Source: Liquidambar formosana (lineage: Eukaryota; Streptophyta; Magnoliopsida; Saxifragales; Altingiaceae). Taken from it: 64,000 nucleotides of DNA. The notes under the pieces are model-generated. The model was not told the origin of the DNA. It searched no databases and was given only the letters and a program-made list of their open reading frames with translations. Position numbers and translations under genes: made by a program. Shown one piece after another: positions 10,742-21,930 of this stretch. The DNA lies in NCBI GenBank assembly GCA_039720395.1, contig CM077826.1, forward strand, positions 39,312,587-39,376,586, read 5' to 3'. Positions within the stretch are counted from its first letter, which is position 1; each line of letters begins with the position of its first letter.

Positions 10742-13700
10742 CTACTTTCTCTTTGCTGCCTTTTTTTTTGGATATGCGACAGACAATGGCTTCACTGTAA
10801 TTGCTTCGCTCTCAATTGGAGTAGTTGTTTGCTTTGCCCATTGTGGTGTCCATGAACGGGGATGGTCACCCATGATTTCTTGTAGGATGTCCCGCCTGAA
10901 GCTTTGAACAGCTGTTGTTGTCATGGTCTCAGTTATTGGATATCCATAGGAGTAATAAAAAATGAGGTGGCATACAATGATTCCACAGTCGAGGCTGCAA
11001 AAAACATATTCACGAATTAATGTTTTTTACACGTTGGTATGTAGTGTTTGATGAATATCTGTTATGAAGCATTTTTTGACAGTAACATCATACTGTGCGT
11101 AGACAAAAAAATGAGGGGAAAATACAACTTTTTGCATATATAAGGTGCAACAGTACCACTATACTCTGCTCAAACAATACTTGAAATACTCACGAGTATT
11201 TGCTTTGCTGGGGTGAATTTGCCACTGATTCAACCTCTATTTGCTCATTTTTATTGTCTTGCAGGCCCATTTTGTGCACGTACTCCATCTGTCATTATTT
11301 GAAAATGTTATCGTTGTAAGTAATAACATTTATGCATGAAAGATGTTTTTGGTTATGTGGATGTTATTACCACTCTTTTTCCTTTATTGTAATGGTTGTC
11401 CTCTACGCCATCTCGTGGGCGCATAGAGTTATAATGTTTCCATGTCCCACTGTGAGTGTCGTGGACGAGCAAAGTCCAGTGGTTTTCAGCACCACCTGGC
11501 CTAGCAGCTGCAATAAGCGGGTAAAGGTGGTATCGGGCTCCTGATATGGCTGCTTCAATTATTTTTTTGTCAAACCATTTGGATCTCAACTCGGCATCTG
11601 GGCTCTCGAAATATACCTGTAGTATCATCAAAAATCATTAGGCAAAATAGATTATAGCATGACATGGTTGTACCAAGTACGTATTGTGTCATGATTACCA
11701 TGCAAGTAGTTGGGATGTAATATGCGCGTCTATTTTCTTTTTGTCGCATCATTATATCTCCAATTGCAGTCGAGAACCTGCAAAATGTTAAGACAAATGA
11801 GGTTTACTAAGTTGTTGGGAAAGTAGGAATGACAAAGTGAATACTAATAGTAAAGTGGTACTTTTTAAACAATGAAATGTGGTGATTCTAAACTAATCTC
11901 ATAAAAGTATGTTGATACCATCGCTAGTACAATAGACAGACAACAGTACAATTTTCATGTTGAAAATATTGTAAGGAAACAGCGAGGTTGTGTTTTGCTA
12001 AATGAAAAAGATTATAAGTACTCATAAACAACTTTTAAATAGGTAAAGGATTTCATTCTTACATTTCCACTTATGTCTCCTTCTATTAGCAGCTGTCTGA
12101 TATCCTTTAACTGCACAATGTTGGAACCATCTTCTGATCGCCAAACCGTTGCACTGCATATATGTCAAAGTATTAGTAGCATCATTTTTTATTTAGCAAG
12201 GTGATATGATGGAATCTATAAGAAATTTTAGTGTAATAAATTTACTTGGAGAATTCTGTCTCAAACATTTGTTTCATTGTTCTTTTCTCATCCACAGTTA
12301 GCAACATTGCAATGGGAGATTGAGCTGAGAATGCTAGCTTTATGCCATCAGCATAAGATGGTATCTTGTCAACAAAGTCATCGACATCAAGCACTTCCTC
12401 ATCAACAAGCTCTACTCCCTTTCCTTTGTCTTTCTTTGCAGCTGCCTTTTGTACTCCTTTCCCCTTCTTGCCTGTCTCATATGTGTATTCTGGTTTTTTG
12501 TTGTCCTTTCGAGTCCCTTGTTTGGATTTTACACGTTTTGCAAGGGATGATGGAGTAGGCTGTTTTTTGTTTGTACGGGATGGTTTTTTGCTTTTCTCTA
12601 CAACAGGCGGGGTATCCTCCTTTTTTTCCTGCGAAACAAGATGATATCATCTGACAGTATCATTACACTGTTTACACTTAGAAAACATTAACTCAGTATT
12701 GTTAATATAGGGCATGACAGTAACAACATACTGCCACAGTAACGATATTATGTAATAGCATCAGCATACTGTTGAACGATTTAAAAGGGTATTAAACATT
12801 AGCAAACAAATCAATCAATAAATCAATTGTTAATGTAGGTATTGAAAAATATTCAAATTTTTTCAATAAGTTGCAAAGTTCCCAATTACCTTTTGGACAG
12901 CTTGTGTGATGTTATGGACATTGAACTCGACAGTTTCCTCATCCAAATCCTTCTCCACTGTTTGTTTTTGCAAATTGTGCAATGCTTACCTCGTACATTT
13001 GGTGGAGTTGGTCATACTCTTTTTGCTTAGCAGCCAGCTCTTTATGTACTTCCTTTAGCTTATTTGAAAGATTTGAATTTTGCAACTCCAAGGTCTTGAT
13101 TTGAGCCTCTTTGGCAGCCCCTCCTTTCTCCAATGTCTGTATCTTTGACTTCAGTTGGTTTATGAATTCATCTTTGTCATCATACTTTCCTAGGTTCTTT
13201 GCTTTTAGTAACATCCTCATCAAGAGCAGCATGTGCAAGTTTTTGAATGCTATCCATTGCCCATTTCATTTCTTGTTCACTTACTTCCTCATCCTTTTCT
13301 TCAAGGATTTCTTCCTCATGATGGGCATCACCACCCTCCTCTTTTGTAGCACTTTCCTCCCTCGCAGGAATGTCATCTTCTGTTCCATTGTGCTAATTAG
13401 ATGAACCCTCACTGTCGCAGCTGCTACTCTCACCATCAGTGGATATGCGTTCACGCCCAATTCCTAGTGTTTCTATCTTCACGTTGAACCTTTTAGCCTC
13501 ATTCTTGGTGAATTCAATTTCACCACCGTACACCTGAAAGTCACAACACAGATGTTATGCAACAGTTGGCATTATGAGTTATTATGCAACAGTATTAACA
13601 TACTGTTTACTGTGTATAATATGCAATAGAACCACCATAATGTTCATCGTTACAATTCTGAAACAGTACCAACATACTGTTCACCGTTACCATAGGCAAC

Positions 13701-16059
13701 AATACCAACATACTGTTGCCTATATTCACATATTTTTCAAAGTATTTGTTTAATAGTATCAACATAATATTGTTTGTGAAAAAAAGGCTGTTAAGTTTTT
13801 GCAAAGAAGTCATTTACCTTGTCACTTTCTAATGAACGGAGTGAAATATCTTTCAAAACTTTGGTTAACTTACCAATGTCCTATTTCATGAACCTTGGTA
13901 TGTACTTTTTCCTTGTAGGTTTCAGCAATAAGCTATGCTCGCATAGCCAATACTGTAACATATGAAAAAAAAACATGTTAGTTCATTAGATATGTTTGTA
14001 TAAAATATCACAAGTATAATGCAATTGTAGTTAGTATTTTCGCTTACCAACAAAGCAATAACACAACCAGTGACATTATTTGGTGTGTTGTGCAATTTCT
14101 GAATTGATGTTTCCAAGTAACTCTTGATTGCGGAGGGCCAGTTGTACTTTTTCATGTCATCCAAGTTTTCCACATAGGAAACATAGCTCCAATTGAGTTG
14201 AGTGCCTGATGTGGGGAAGAATACTAGTGAAAAAGGCATACAAACATAGCAATCTTGTAACATCTTCGCTGTCTTCTTTTCCTATTTTTTGTAGTGACTG
14301 TAAAAGCAGCCTCTCTATGGCAGGAGGATTTAATCTCTTTTCACTGCACACATCCGGTCAACTAGTTGTTGGTTAGGTTTCTTGACAACACCCAAAGTAA
14401 TATCTTCAGCGCCCGTGTGTATGCCAAAAATGAGCGCGAAGTCACTACTCCTCAAGCTGAGTAGCTTATCACTAATTTGGAAACCTTTGTATGTAGGTGT
14501 GTAGGTTTTCAAAATTTTGACAACATCTTCGTCAAATTTTTTCACACACTTTAGCTTAACCTTCCCTTGAACAAAGGGCCGGAAGAAATCCCAAAAAGGA
14601 GTTCTCTGTAGCTCATGTACATGCCTTTCTTGCAAGTTCAGCTCTGATATCAATCTTGTCATTGCTTGCAGGTTAGACCGCATTTGCTTTTGTGGTTGCA
14701 CCTTTTTTGGTGGTACATCTTCAACCTTTTTTCTCTTAGAGGATTTGGATGTGGTTGAGGCTTCACCCTCTCCTGTTTTCCCTGCGAGAATAATGTATTT
14801 GAAATTAATATGTTGACAGTATCAGCATACTGTTAAACGTTGAAAAAACAGCCAAATACATATATTGACAGTATCAGCATACTGTTAAGCATTGAAAAAC
14901 CACGATTATTATTGGACAGTTACTAATATAATATCACACAGTATCAGCATACTGTTGTAGCAAGAATGACATCAGTAAATTAATGTTTTAATAATGCATA
15001 GTAAAATCATACAGTTATATGTTGTAAAAAAACAAACAAAAACAAAAATATGACTAACAGTTAGAAATGCCAAGTGTTTGACTGTAACAGCATATTGTGT
15101 AGAGCATTACACATGTGAAGAACACGTTTTCAAACTCAATGTCACAAATAAAATGTCCAACCATACCAAATCAATTAAAACATAAAGATGCACAGTGAAA
15201 ACAAAATGTAACAAACCAAAAAAAATGAAATGTGAAAGTAATTTTCATTTGTCACAAGTTAGTTGCGCAACAGTACCAACATACTGTTGACAGTATAACA
15301 TAGAAGGCCAAAATATTTGAAAAGCTGACCAAATACAAACAGTGCACATGTTTTGAACACAATGTCACAAGTAAAATGTGAAACAACATCACTTTACTGT
15401 TAGGGGCATAATGAAAATGGACTGAATAATGTTTTTTTTGGGTATTTTAAAGTCCAATAGGATTACATTACTGTTGGACATGCGAAATTTATATTATTGA
15501 TATAAAATTTCAAAAACCCCAAATATTATGTTCAAACCGAAAACAGAAACACAATAGGGAGTATCGTGTTACTATGTAACGTGTTGATTATAGCACAGTA
15601 CGAGCAATAACCTTCAAATAAGAAAATCAATCGGGGTTTTCACCAAAATTGGTTATATTATACACACCAAGAGTACCGATTTACTATTAAATCATGATTT
15701 TACAGAACTTACATTCGAGAAATTCATAACCCTGAAATAAGCAAATCAATCGGGGTTTTCGCGCGCAAATATTTGCATTACAATTTTTGGAATTTTAATC
15801 GACAAATAGTATCCTGTTACTTTACCCTATGGAGAATAGAGAATATTAATCAACAAAGAGTTCGGGGTAAACATCCAACACGGAACAACTAATCTGCTGT
15901 ACGATTGATTCACTTTTTTTGGGTTGTTTGTTATGTTTTATTCATAAAACATTGAATAACAGTAACAATGAGAAGTACAAATGCAGCGATTTACTATTTC
16001 GGACATGATAATAAGCAAGGAAAACACATTCGAATGGTTCTCTGACCTCTCTTCGGCAT
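10742..16059 (-). pseudogene. MULE-borne DUF1985-like / ULP1 (C48) protease gene, disrupted
   Basis: Reads right to left. A possible first exon ATGCCGAAGAGAG (16059-16047) splices to 14781, giving a basic KSSKRKK stretch. A segment resembling DUF1985 follows (LQRTPFWDFFRPF ... SDFALIFGIHTGAED), then a region ending LFFPTSG-type (14260-14050), an intron 13954-14047 and an acidic, coiled-coil-rich middle (13430-12940). The C-terminal ULP1 domain has the His in HWTLLVHD (about 11470), a following Asp, and the Cys in SLDCGIIVC in the last exon (10994-10742). It ends with a basic PKKKAAKRK tail. ULP1 proteases cleave SUMO; in plant MULEs their role is unknown, and DUF1985 proteins include the VANB/VANC factors of VANDALs. 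Breaks: frameshifts near 14340 and 14245, stops at 13881-13883 and near 13395. The protease call is firm; the DUF1985 call is by motif likeness only, and exon ends are partly guessed. Confidence 0.75.
11079..15286. repeat. Dispersed CAGTA-N6-TACTG imperfect palindromes
   Basis: At least a dozen copies lie in introns and flanks of the ULP1-type gene: 11079-11094, 12654-12669 (last half CACTG), 12718-12733, 13590-13605, 13664-13679, 13700-13715 (first half CAATA), 14817-14832, 14869-14884, 14939-14954 and 15271-15286, plus partial ones at 11151, 12758, 13753 and 15291. The common form is CAGTAYCARCATACTG. Related copies occur left of the transposase (7455, 7520, 8867) and in the 51-bp array. 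Almost none fall in coding exons. Confidence 0.8.
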
Positions 16060-16434
16060 GTTTGTCGCGAAAGTGAGTCTGCAAATCTTCGAATGGTCTT
16101 CGACTGGTCTTCGAGTAGTGTTTTGGGACACTGGAACGGCACGAAAAAAACCCTAGAATCGTTTCAACTTACTGTGCACCGAAGGGTTGTGACGTTTTGG
16201 TAAGTTTCAATTTGATTTGATTTGTGCTTCTATATTTTCGCCGGAAACTATGGAGTAGTAATGCATGTTTTTTGGGTTGTATAGTAAAATGGCACGGTAG
16301 TAAATTAGTTGAAGTTTTAAAATAAGGGGTGTTTTAGTCCGTACAGTAACAAAAGGGGTTTTCATTAAACCTATTTTGATTTGGGGTCTATTGTAAGAGA
16401 GGTCTTATACATAGGGGCTTTGACCAAAATTCCC

Positions 16435-17337
16435 TTTATATTTTGTTTTTATCCTCAGCTAATGGCACCGTGCACTTTAGCCGTTTAGAAAAAGAAAAAA
16501 AGGGGTTTTTTTTCATCCGCTAGACCAAGCCATGCATGGCTAGTAAACAACCTACTAGAAGCACCATTGGGGATCTCGTTGAGCATCCAATGGTTATGTT
16601 CCCGTCAACACGTATTGATATAAGTTATATCAGCACCATGCATTAGGGGTTGTACCCCTTGCATTAGTCCAATGTACCTCATATCCCACTAATGTACAAG
16701 ATACAACTCCCAATGCGAGTGTTAATATAAGTTATATCGGCACGTGCTTACCTGATTATATCATTCGACCATCCAAACCTCTTACTTTAAGAGCTATTTT
16801 AACATCATGTGTGGCAAGCTTTGGTTGGTTAATCACTTTTCCATGGTCAGCTTTTTGATCCCTTGTTTACTGCTCCATTGTGGATGCTCTAAGAAGGAAA
16901 AAAGGTTTGGACCGTGTTCCTTAAAAATGAAAAATCTCATAAATTAAAATGCATATTTTAGTGCATCCCTCCAAAATGATGTTGAGGAGGATTGAAAGAG
17001 GTTAGTTGCGACTTCTAAACTTGTTAAGGGTGATTAATGTTTTAATGATATATTTTAGGGGATTTGTTTATTTAGACCAAATTTTATTGCAAAATGTTGA
17101 GGTTGCGAATTCGAGATTCCCGAATAGGCACAATGGTGGGCTCCACAGTAAGTCTCACTCTTTATGTCTGTTTGGAAATCCCGAATTCGAAACCCCTAAC
17201 ATTGGCCATTTGAATTTATTGACTTTTTTCACAAGAAGGTGAGAATGATCCAATAAAACTCACATAGGACCGCACTCTTACAAAAGAGTGTTGGTAAGAT
17301 GAATTTTGTTCCTTTATCGTCATTTTCCATATTTTTA
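16435..17337. other. Non-coding DNA between MULE and tandem duplication
   Basis: No gene is recognised. The string ttaatataagttatatcggcacgt near 16720 and a related gatataagttatatcagcacc near 16617 form a short repeat. A G-box hexamer CACGTG is at about 16741. It is too far from the next gene to call a promoter element. Confidence 0.35.
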
Positions 17338-17819
17338 GAAAGGTAATGCTATTAGACCATTCTTAACAGTCTTCTAAAAAGAAACCCTTTGATGTGGTGT
17401 GAAAATATAACGGCAAAGTGAGACCCAATAGCATTAATCCCAATTTGTTTTTATGTCACATTGTGCGAGTTTTTGGGGTTATTAAGGGAGAGGGAGATCA
17501 AAAAACTTTTCCCTTTTAGATTCGTTTAAGGATTGATAACCTTGTAACCTAACGACACTAGTCTCCTAACTGACACTAGTTCAATATTTTTTGAAAGGTA
17601 ATGCTATTAGACCACTTTTAACAGTCTTCCAAAAAGAACCCTTTATGATGTGGTGTGAAAACATAAGTGCAGTAATGAAACCCAATAGCATTAATCCCAA
17701 TTTGTTTTCATGTCACATTGTACGAGTTTTTGGGGTTATTAAGGGAGATCAAAAAACTTTTCCCTTTTAGAGTCATTTAAGGATTGATAATCTTGTAACC
17801 TAATGGTACTAGTCCCCTA
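17338..17819. repeat. Tandem duplication, two units of ~255 bp
   Basis: Unit 1 starts at 17338 and unit 2 at 17593, both with gaaaggtaatgctattagac and both running to tgtaacctaa...actagtc. They differ by scattered substitutions and a small deletion (gggagagggagat versus gggagat). Each unit has taatgctatt near its left end and the complementary aatagcatta about 90 bp on, so a small hairpin can form. The array lies about 360-850 bp upstream of the first HAOX leader exon. Confidence 0.85.
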
Positions 17820-19673
17820 TGTGATGGAGGTTCTAAATTTTAATTTTAAAAATAATTATAAGATGTTGTATTGAATTTTACTACCATACCACCAAAAAAA
17901 GGAGTCCTAAGGATGTCAATGACATTATCAGAAACAGCTAGCGGAAGGGAAGTCCAGTGATATTTCCCTTTCTTTAAACCTTGGGTTCACTTACCAAAAA
18001 AAAAAAAAAAAAAAAAAAAACTTGGGTTCCTCCGCAACCGTTTATGATGTTGGGGTTGGAAACACTTGTATTGTACCGTTGGATTTGTTTCGACTACTTC
18101 GTCCTCTACTGAGTAAATGACAATGATGCCCTTGTAACGTTGACAAGTAACGGTGCTCAGTAAGCCACACTAACAGAGCTTCTTATTTTCAGTGTTGTGG
18201 TCTGATCGTCACACAATCAACTTGATTTGGTTTCACTCATCCAGGTACAACTCTATATATATATCTACATAAGTAATCTTAATCTTTATTAATCTTAATT
18301 TAGGTGGAATTCAGTTGACTGTTGAAGAGATTGTGGTCTCATGTTCAGAATGTAATAATTTCTAGGGTTTTGATATCTCTCTGAGTTTTTTTCTTTTTTT
18401 TTTTTTGGAAGATTTATATTCCACCATGATTGACTTACTTGATTCTCTTTTTAGCCTTTAATGAATGTTTGATTTATATGGTACATCTGTTTACACTTTT
18501 TTTTCTCCCCCTTTTAATGGCTCTAAAGCATTTACTAGCTGTTTTAATGCTTCTATCTTTGAGTCTTTTCAGTATAGACGCTTGAAAGAAGTTTCATTCT
18601 TTCAGGAAGATTCTGCCATATATATTTTATGTATATTAATGTTGGGTCGGGTTCCAGGGACACAATTTTTATTCATGATTCTTAAGCCATCGGATCTCGC
18701 AAAATCCAGCGGTCCCATTATTATGTTAGTTATTTTTTCACTCACAGTTTTCAGAGGCCAATGTATACAAAATTGTTTCCCCTGATCCTAACTGATGTAT
18801 ATTTATGTTTTATTTATGCATATATGATAAATGTAAATATACACATATTTACAAATATTGTTTGTTTTCCTATGAAGTATCATTACTATGTTTATGATGT
18901 AGTAACGTGATGTCAAGACTTTGTTTTCAGGATGTTTTATTAATATTTTTTAAGTCTATTGCTCTCATATACTGTGCTTAACAAGGGATTGTTTGTGGTA
19001 ATTAAGTACTGATGTGATTCACCTGCGAATTGGTGGCTGGGATTGGTCAATCTAGTTAGCATGTGAAGAAATCATTTGGGGTGTACATTTGATAATGTGT
19101 CAAATATATTTTACAACTTGTTTGACGTTTCAAGAGTTGTTGTATTGTTTAATAACTTTGGCTATAATTCATTGAAGTATCAATTAAATTCATGGGTCAT
19201 GGGTGGATGGAAAACTGGATGTAGATTGTCTGGATGAGAATCATGTGCAGTTTTTAGTGACTGTGGTGTTCCGTGTGATATGGGCATTGGAAATAGAATT
19301 TCTCTAAAAGATGTCTTATGTACAACTTTCCTTAGAAATCCATCGTTATGAATGGGACGACCATTACAGGAAATGGCAGTCAATCATCACAAATGATTGA
19401 AAAATTGAAACGAAAACCCAAAAATGATAGTATGCAATCAGTTGTGGTAGTGGCCTGATTCATGATGATGACTTACACCAGTGCTATGTAAAAGACAATG
19501 GAGCTATTAAATTTCCATGGGACATAAAAACATGCCATTATCAGGGATATGTGAATCATCCAACGCACAATAGCATGGCGTACTCCTACTGTTCAAACCA
19601 GGGAAATTTATGCAGTCGTGATTTAGATTTCTGTAGATTCAAACATTGTTTTCTGTCCATTCTTCCAGGATAA
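17820..19673 (+). promoter_or_regulatory. HAOX copy 1 5' flank, leader exon and leader intron
   Basis: A leader exon ends at ccag 18244. The intron 18245-19668 ends cttccag, just 5 bases before the ATG at 19674. The same arrangement (acceptor, gataa, ATG) occurs in copy 2, which supports the exon. The transcription start is not visible; a plausible place is about 18150-18190. The flank has an A-run at about 17997-18020. The upstream 255-bp duplication is the only other structure. Confidence 0.6.
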
Positions 19674-21892
19674 ATGGCAACTGAAATAGTCAATGTGAAG
19701 GAATTTCAAGAACTGGCTAGGCAAGCCCTTCCAAAGATGTACTATGACTACTATAGTGGGGGAGCTGAGGACCAGTACACATTAAGGGAAAATATGGAAG
19801 CGTTTTGCAGAATCCAGTTAATTATGTGTTAAACCTTTTATGGTTAATGTACTAAACAGGATACACCATACTGCATCTACAATCAGTTCTATTGTTCTAT
19901 TATGTTTTATCAGGATTCAGCCAAGAATTCTTGTAGACGTGAGCAAAATAGATATGTCAACTACGGTACTGGGTTATAATACCTCGGCTCCCATTATGAT
20001 TGCTCCAACAGCTATGCATCAGTTGGCGCACCCTGAAGGTCTATATCATCTTCAAAGATATTTAAGTTGAGATTTGTGTGTAATTCTGATCCACTTGTTG
20101 TTCGTGTTTATTACAGGAGAGGTTGCAACAGCCAGAGCAGCAGCTGCATGTAACACAATAATGGTACTATTACATCTAGTATAGTTTATTTGCTTACCTT
20201 ATGTGCCTGAATTCTGAGCTAAGTTTCATTGTAGGTGTTATCCTATATGTCTACCTGCACTGTGGAGGAGGTTGCTTCCAGCTGCAATGCCATTCGGTTC
20301 TTTCAATTATATGTATTCTTTTTCTCCATGATCATCTGTAATTTAAAGTTTTCTTTGTGAACTTTTATCATTCTTTTGCAGCACATTTTTTCTCTTGGGA
20401 TCCCATTATGGGAACTCAACTTGTAATTTGGTATTCTTCCATGAATAGGTACATAAGAGACGCGATGTGTCGGCTCAGCTGGTGCAGAGAGCTGAAGGAA
20501 ATGGATACAAGGCTGTTATTCTAACTGCTGATGCTCCTAGACTTGGTCGAAGGGAGGCAGACATAAAAAACAAGTGAAAATGATCTTTCTTACTCTTTTT
20601 TGCTTTTTCTCATGAAATATTCTTGAAATTGCCTTCACAATTTGGCATTGTATGCCTTACCTAATGGGGTTAGAACATTGGCATATAGTGTCCTATTATT
20701 ATAAGAAATTCTCTTTCTTTTTCTCTCATATTGACACAATAAGCTCTATCATATGCATCACCTTTAAAGCATAACAATTGATAACTTTTGCAGAATGATT
20801 TCACCTCAATTGAAGAATTTTGAAGGTCTTTTGTCAACTGAAGTTGTTTCCGTGAGTGGATTACTTTTATTCCAAATTTTTGCATTTAAAATATCTTGAA
20901 ACAATGTACAATTCTATTATGCCTGTAATAAGGATCTATGAGATGCTTTCACGCACTACTTTCTCTGAACTGTTCATCTGGTTCTTCAGGTTTCCTGCAA
21001 TATATATGTTTAGATTTGGAAAACTCTTTCTTTTGTTACATTTTCAGAGGAGAGAGAGAGAGAGAAAACAGGGCTTCATGATCACAAATTTTCTTTTTAC
21101 CCTCAGGTTTAATTGGTGTTAAGCTCGTATAGTTTAAGGGTAAGACAGACATTTGATAAAAAGATAATTCTTCTCGAGCAACTAATGATGTATACATGCT
21201 CCCTCTCGCCGCTTTCCCCACTCTCTACTCATAACTACCATATTTAATTTCTGTTCTAGTTCTCTCTGTTAAAGAGAAAACATAAATTTAAAAGTTCTTT
21301 CTCTCTCTCTCTCTCTCTCTCTCTTCCCATAACTACCATGTTTCATGTCTCTTCTCCTTTGCTCAGTTAAAGAGAAAACGGTAATTAAAAGGTTCATTAA
21401 AAGGCAAAATATACCTGAGATTTTTTCACATCAGGTGGTGTGTTCATTCTGAGAAGTTTGTTTCATGTTTCAAAATGAACTACTTATTTATCTTATATTC
21501 TATTGTTTTTTTCAGTCGTCAAATTTTGTTTGAATTCTTGCATTTAGTAGTGTCATATACTTGCTGTAGTTTTGGTGTCCGTTTGTGTTTATAAAATGCA
21601 AATCACTTCTACTACCAATAAGCAGTATGTCTGACATTTGTGTCTGCTTGTTTCTGCCATTTTGGACCCTTACAAATATCTGCACTATTTTTCTGCAAAT
21701 GAAGTGTATACAGAAACATGTCAATAAGGCATTTTTATTGTTGGAACCCACAATAAAGCTATGCATCTCTGCCCAAGAACAAATGTTATGTGGATTATGA
21801 CCAGATTTTAATTTACTGAATCCATCTCTGCATAGTTTTTCACTATGTGCACACACACATGCATACATACATGCACATGCACACACACACAC

Positions 21893-21930
<38 letters not shown>

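Larger units (their letters stand above)
6722..16434. mobile_element. Large decayed MULE with transposase and ULP1-type gene (VANDAL/Kaonashi-like)
   Basis: A 9.7-kb unit contains a mudrA-type transposase on + and a ULP1-protease-type gene on -, convergent. The proposed ends are GGGAAATTAGCAATTACCCC at 6722 and its degenerate counterpart ending AAAATTCCC at 16434. The terminal inverted repeats are only weakly alike (GGGAA...CCCCTA and AAAACCCC blocks). No convincing target duplication is visible, since the flanks are AT-rich and match at only about 6 of 10 positions. Plant MULEs carrying ULP1-like genes are known (Kaonashi, VANDAL), and VANDALs typically lack good TIRs. Both genes are disrupted, so the element is not autonomous now. 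The boundaries are approximate. The gene content is much surer than the ends. Confidence 0.7.

Noticed and set aside
6712..16444. 10-bp target duplication tttat... around the large MULE
   Set aside because: Only about 6 of 10 positions match in AT-rich flanks; not better than chance.
16741..16746. G-box CACGTG as promoter element of HAOX copy 1
   Set aside because: It lies more than 1.4 kb upstream of the leader exon beyond a tandem repeat, so a role is unsupported.
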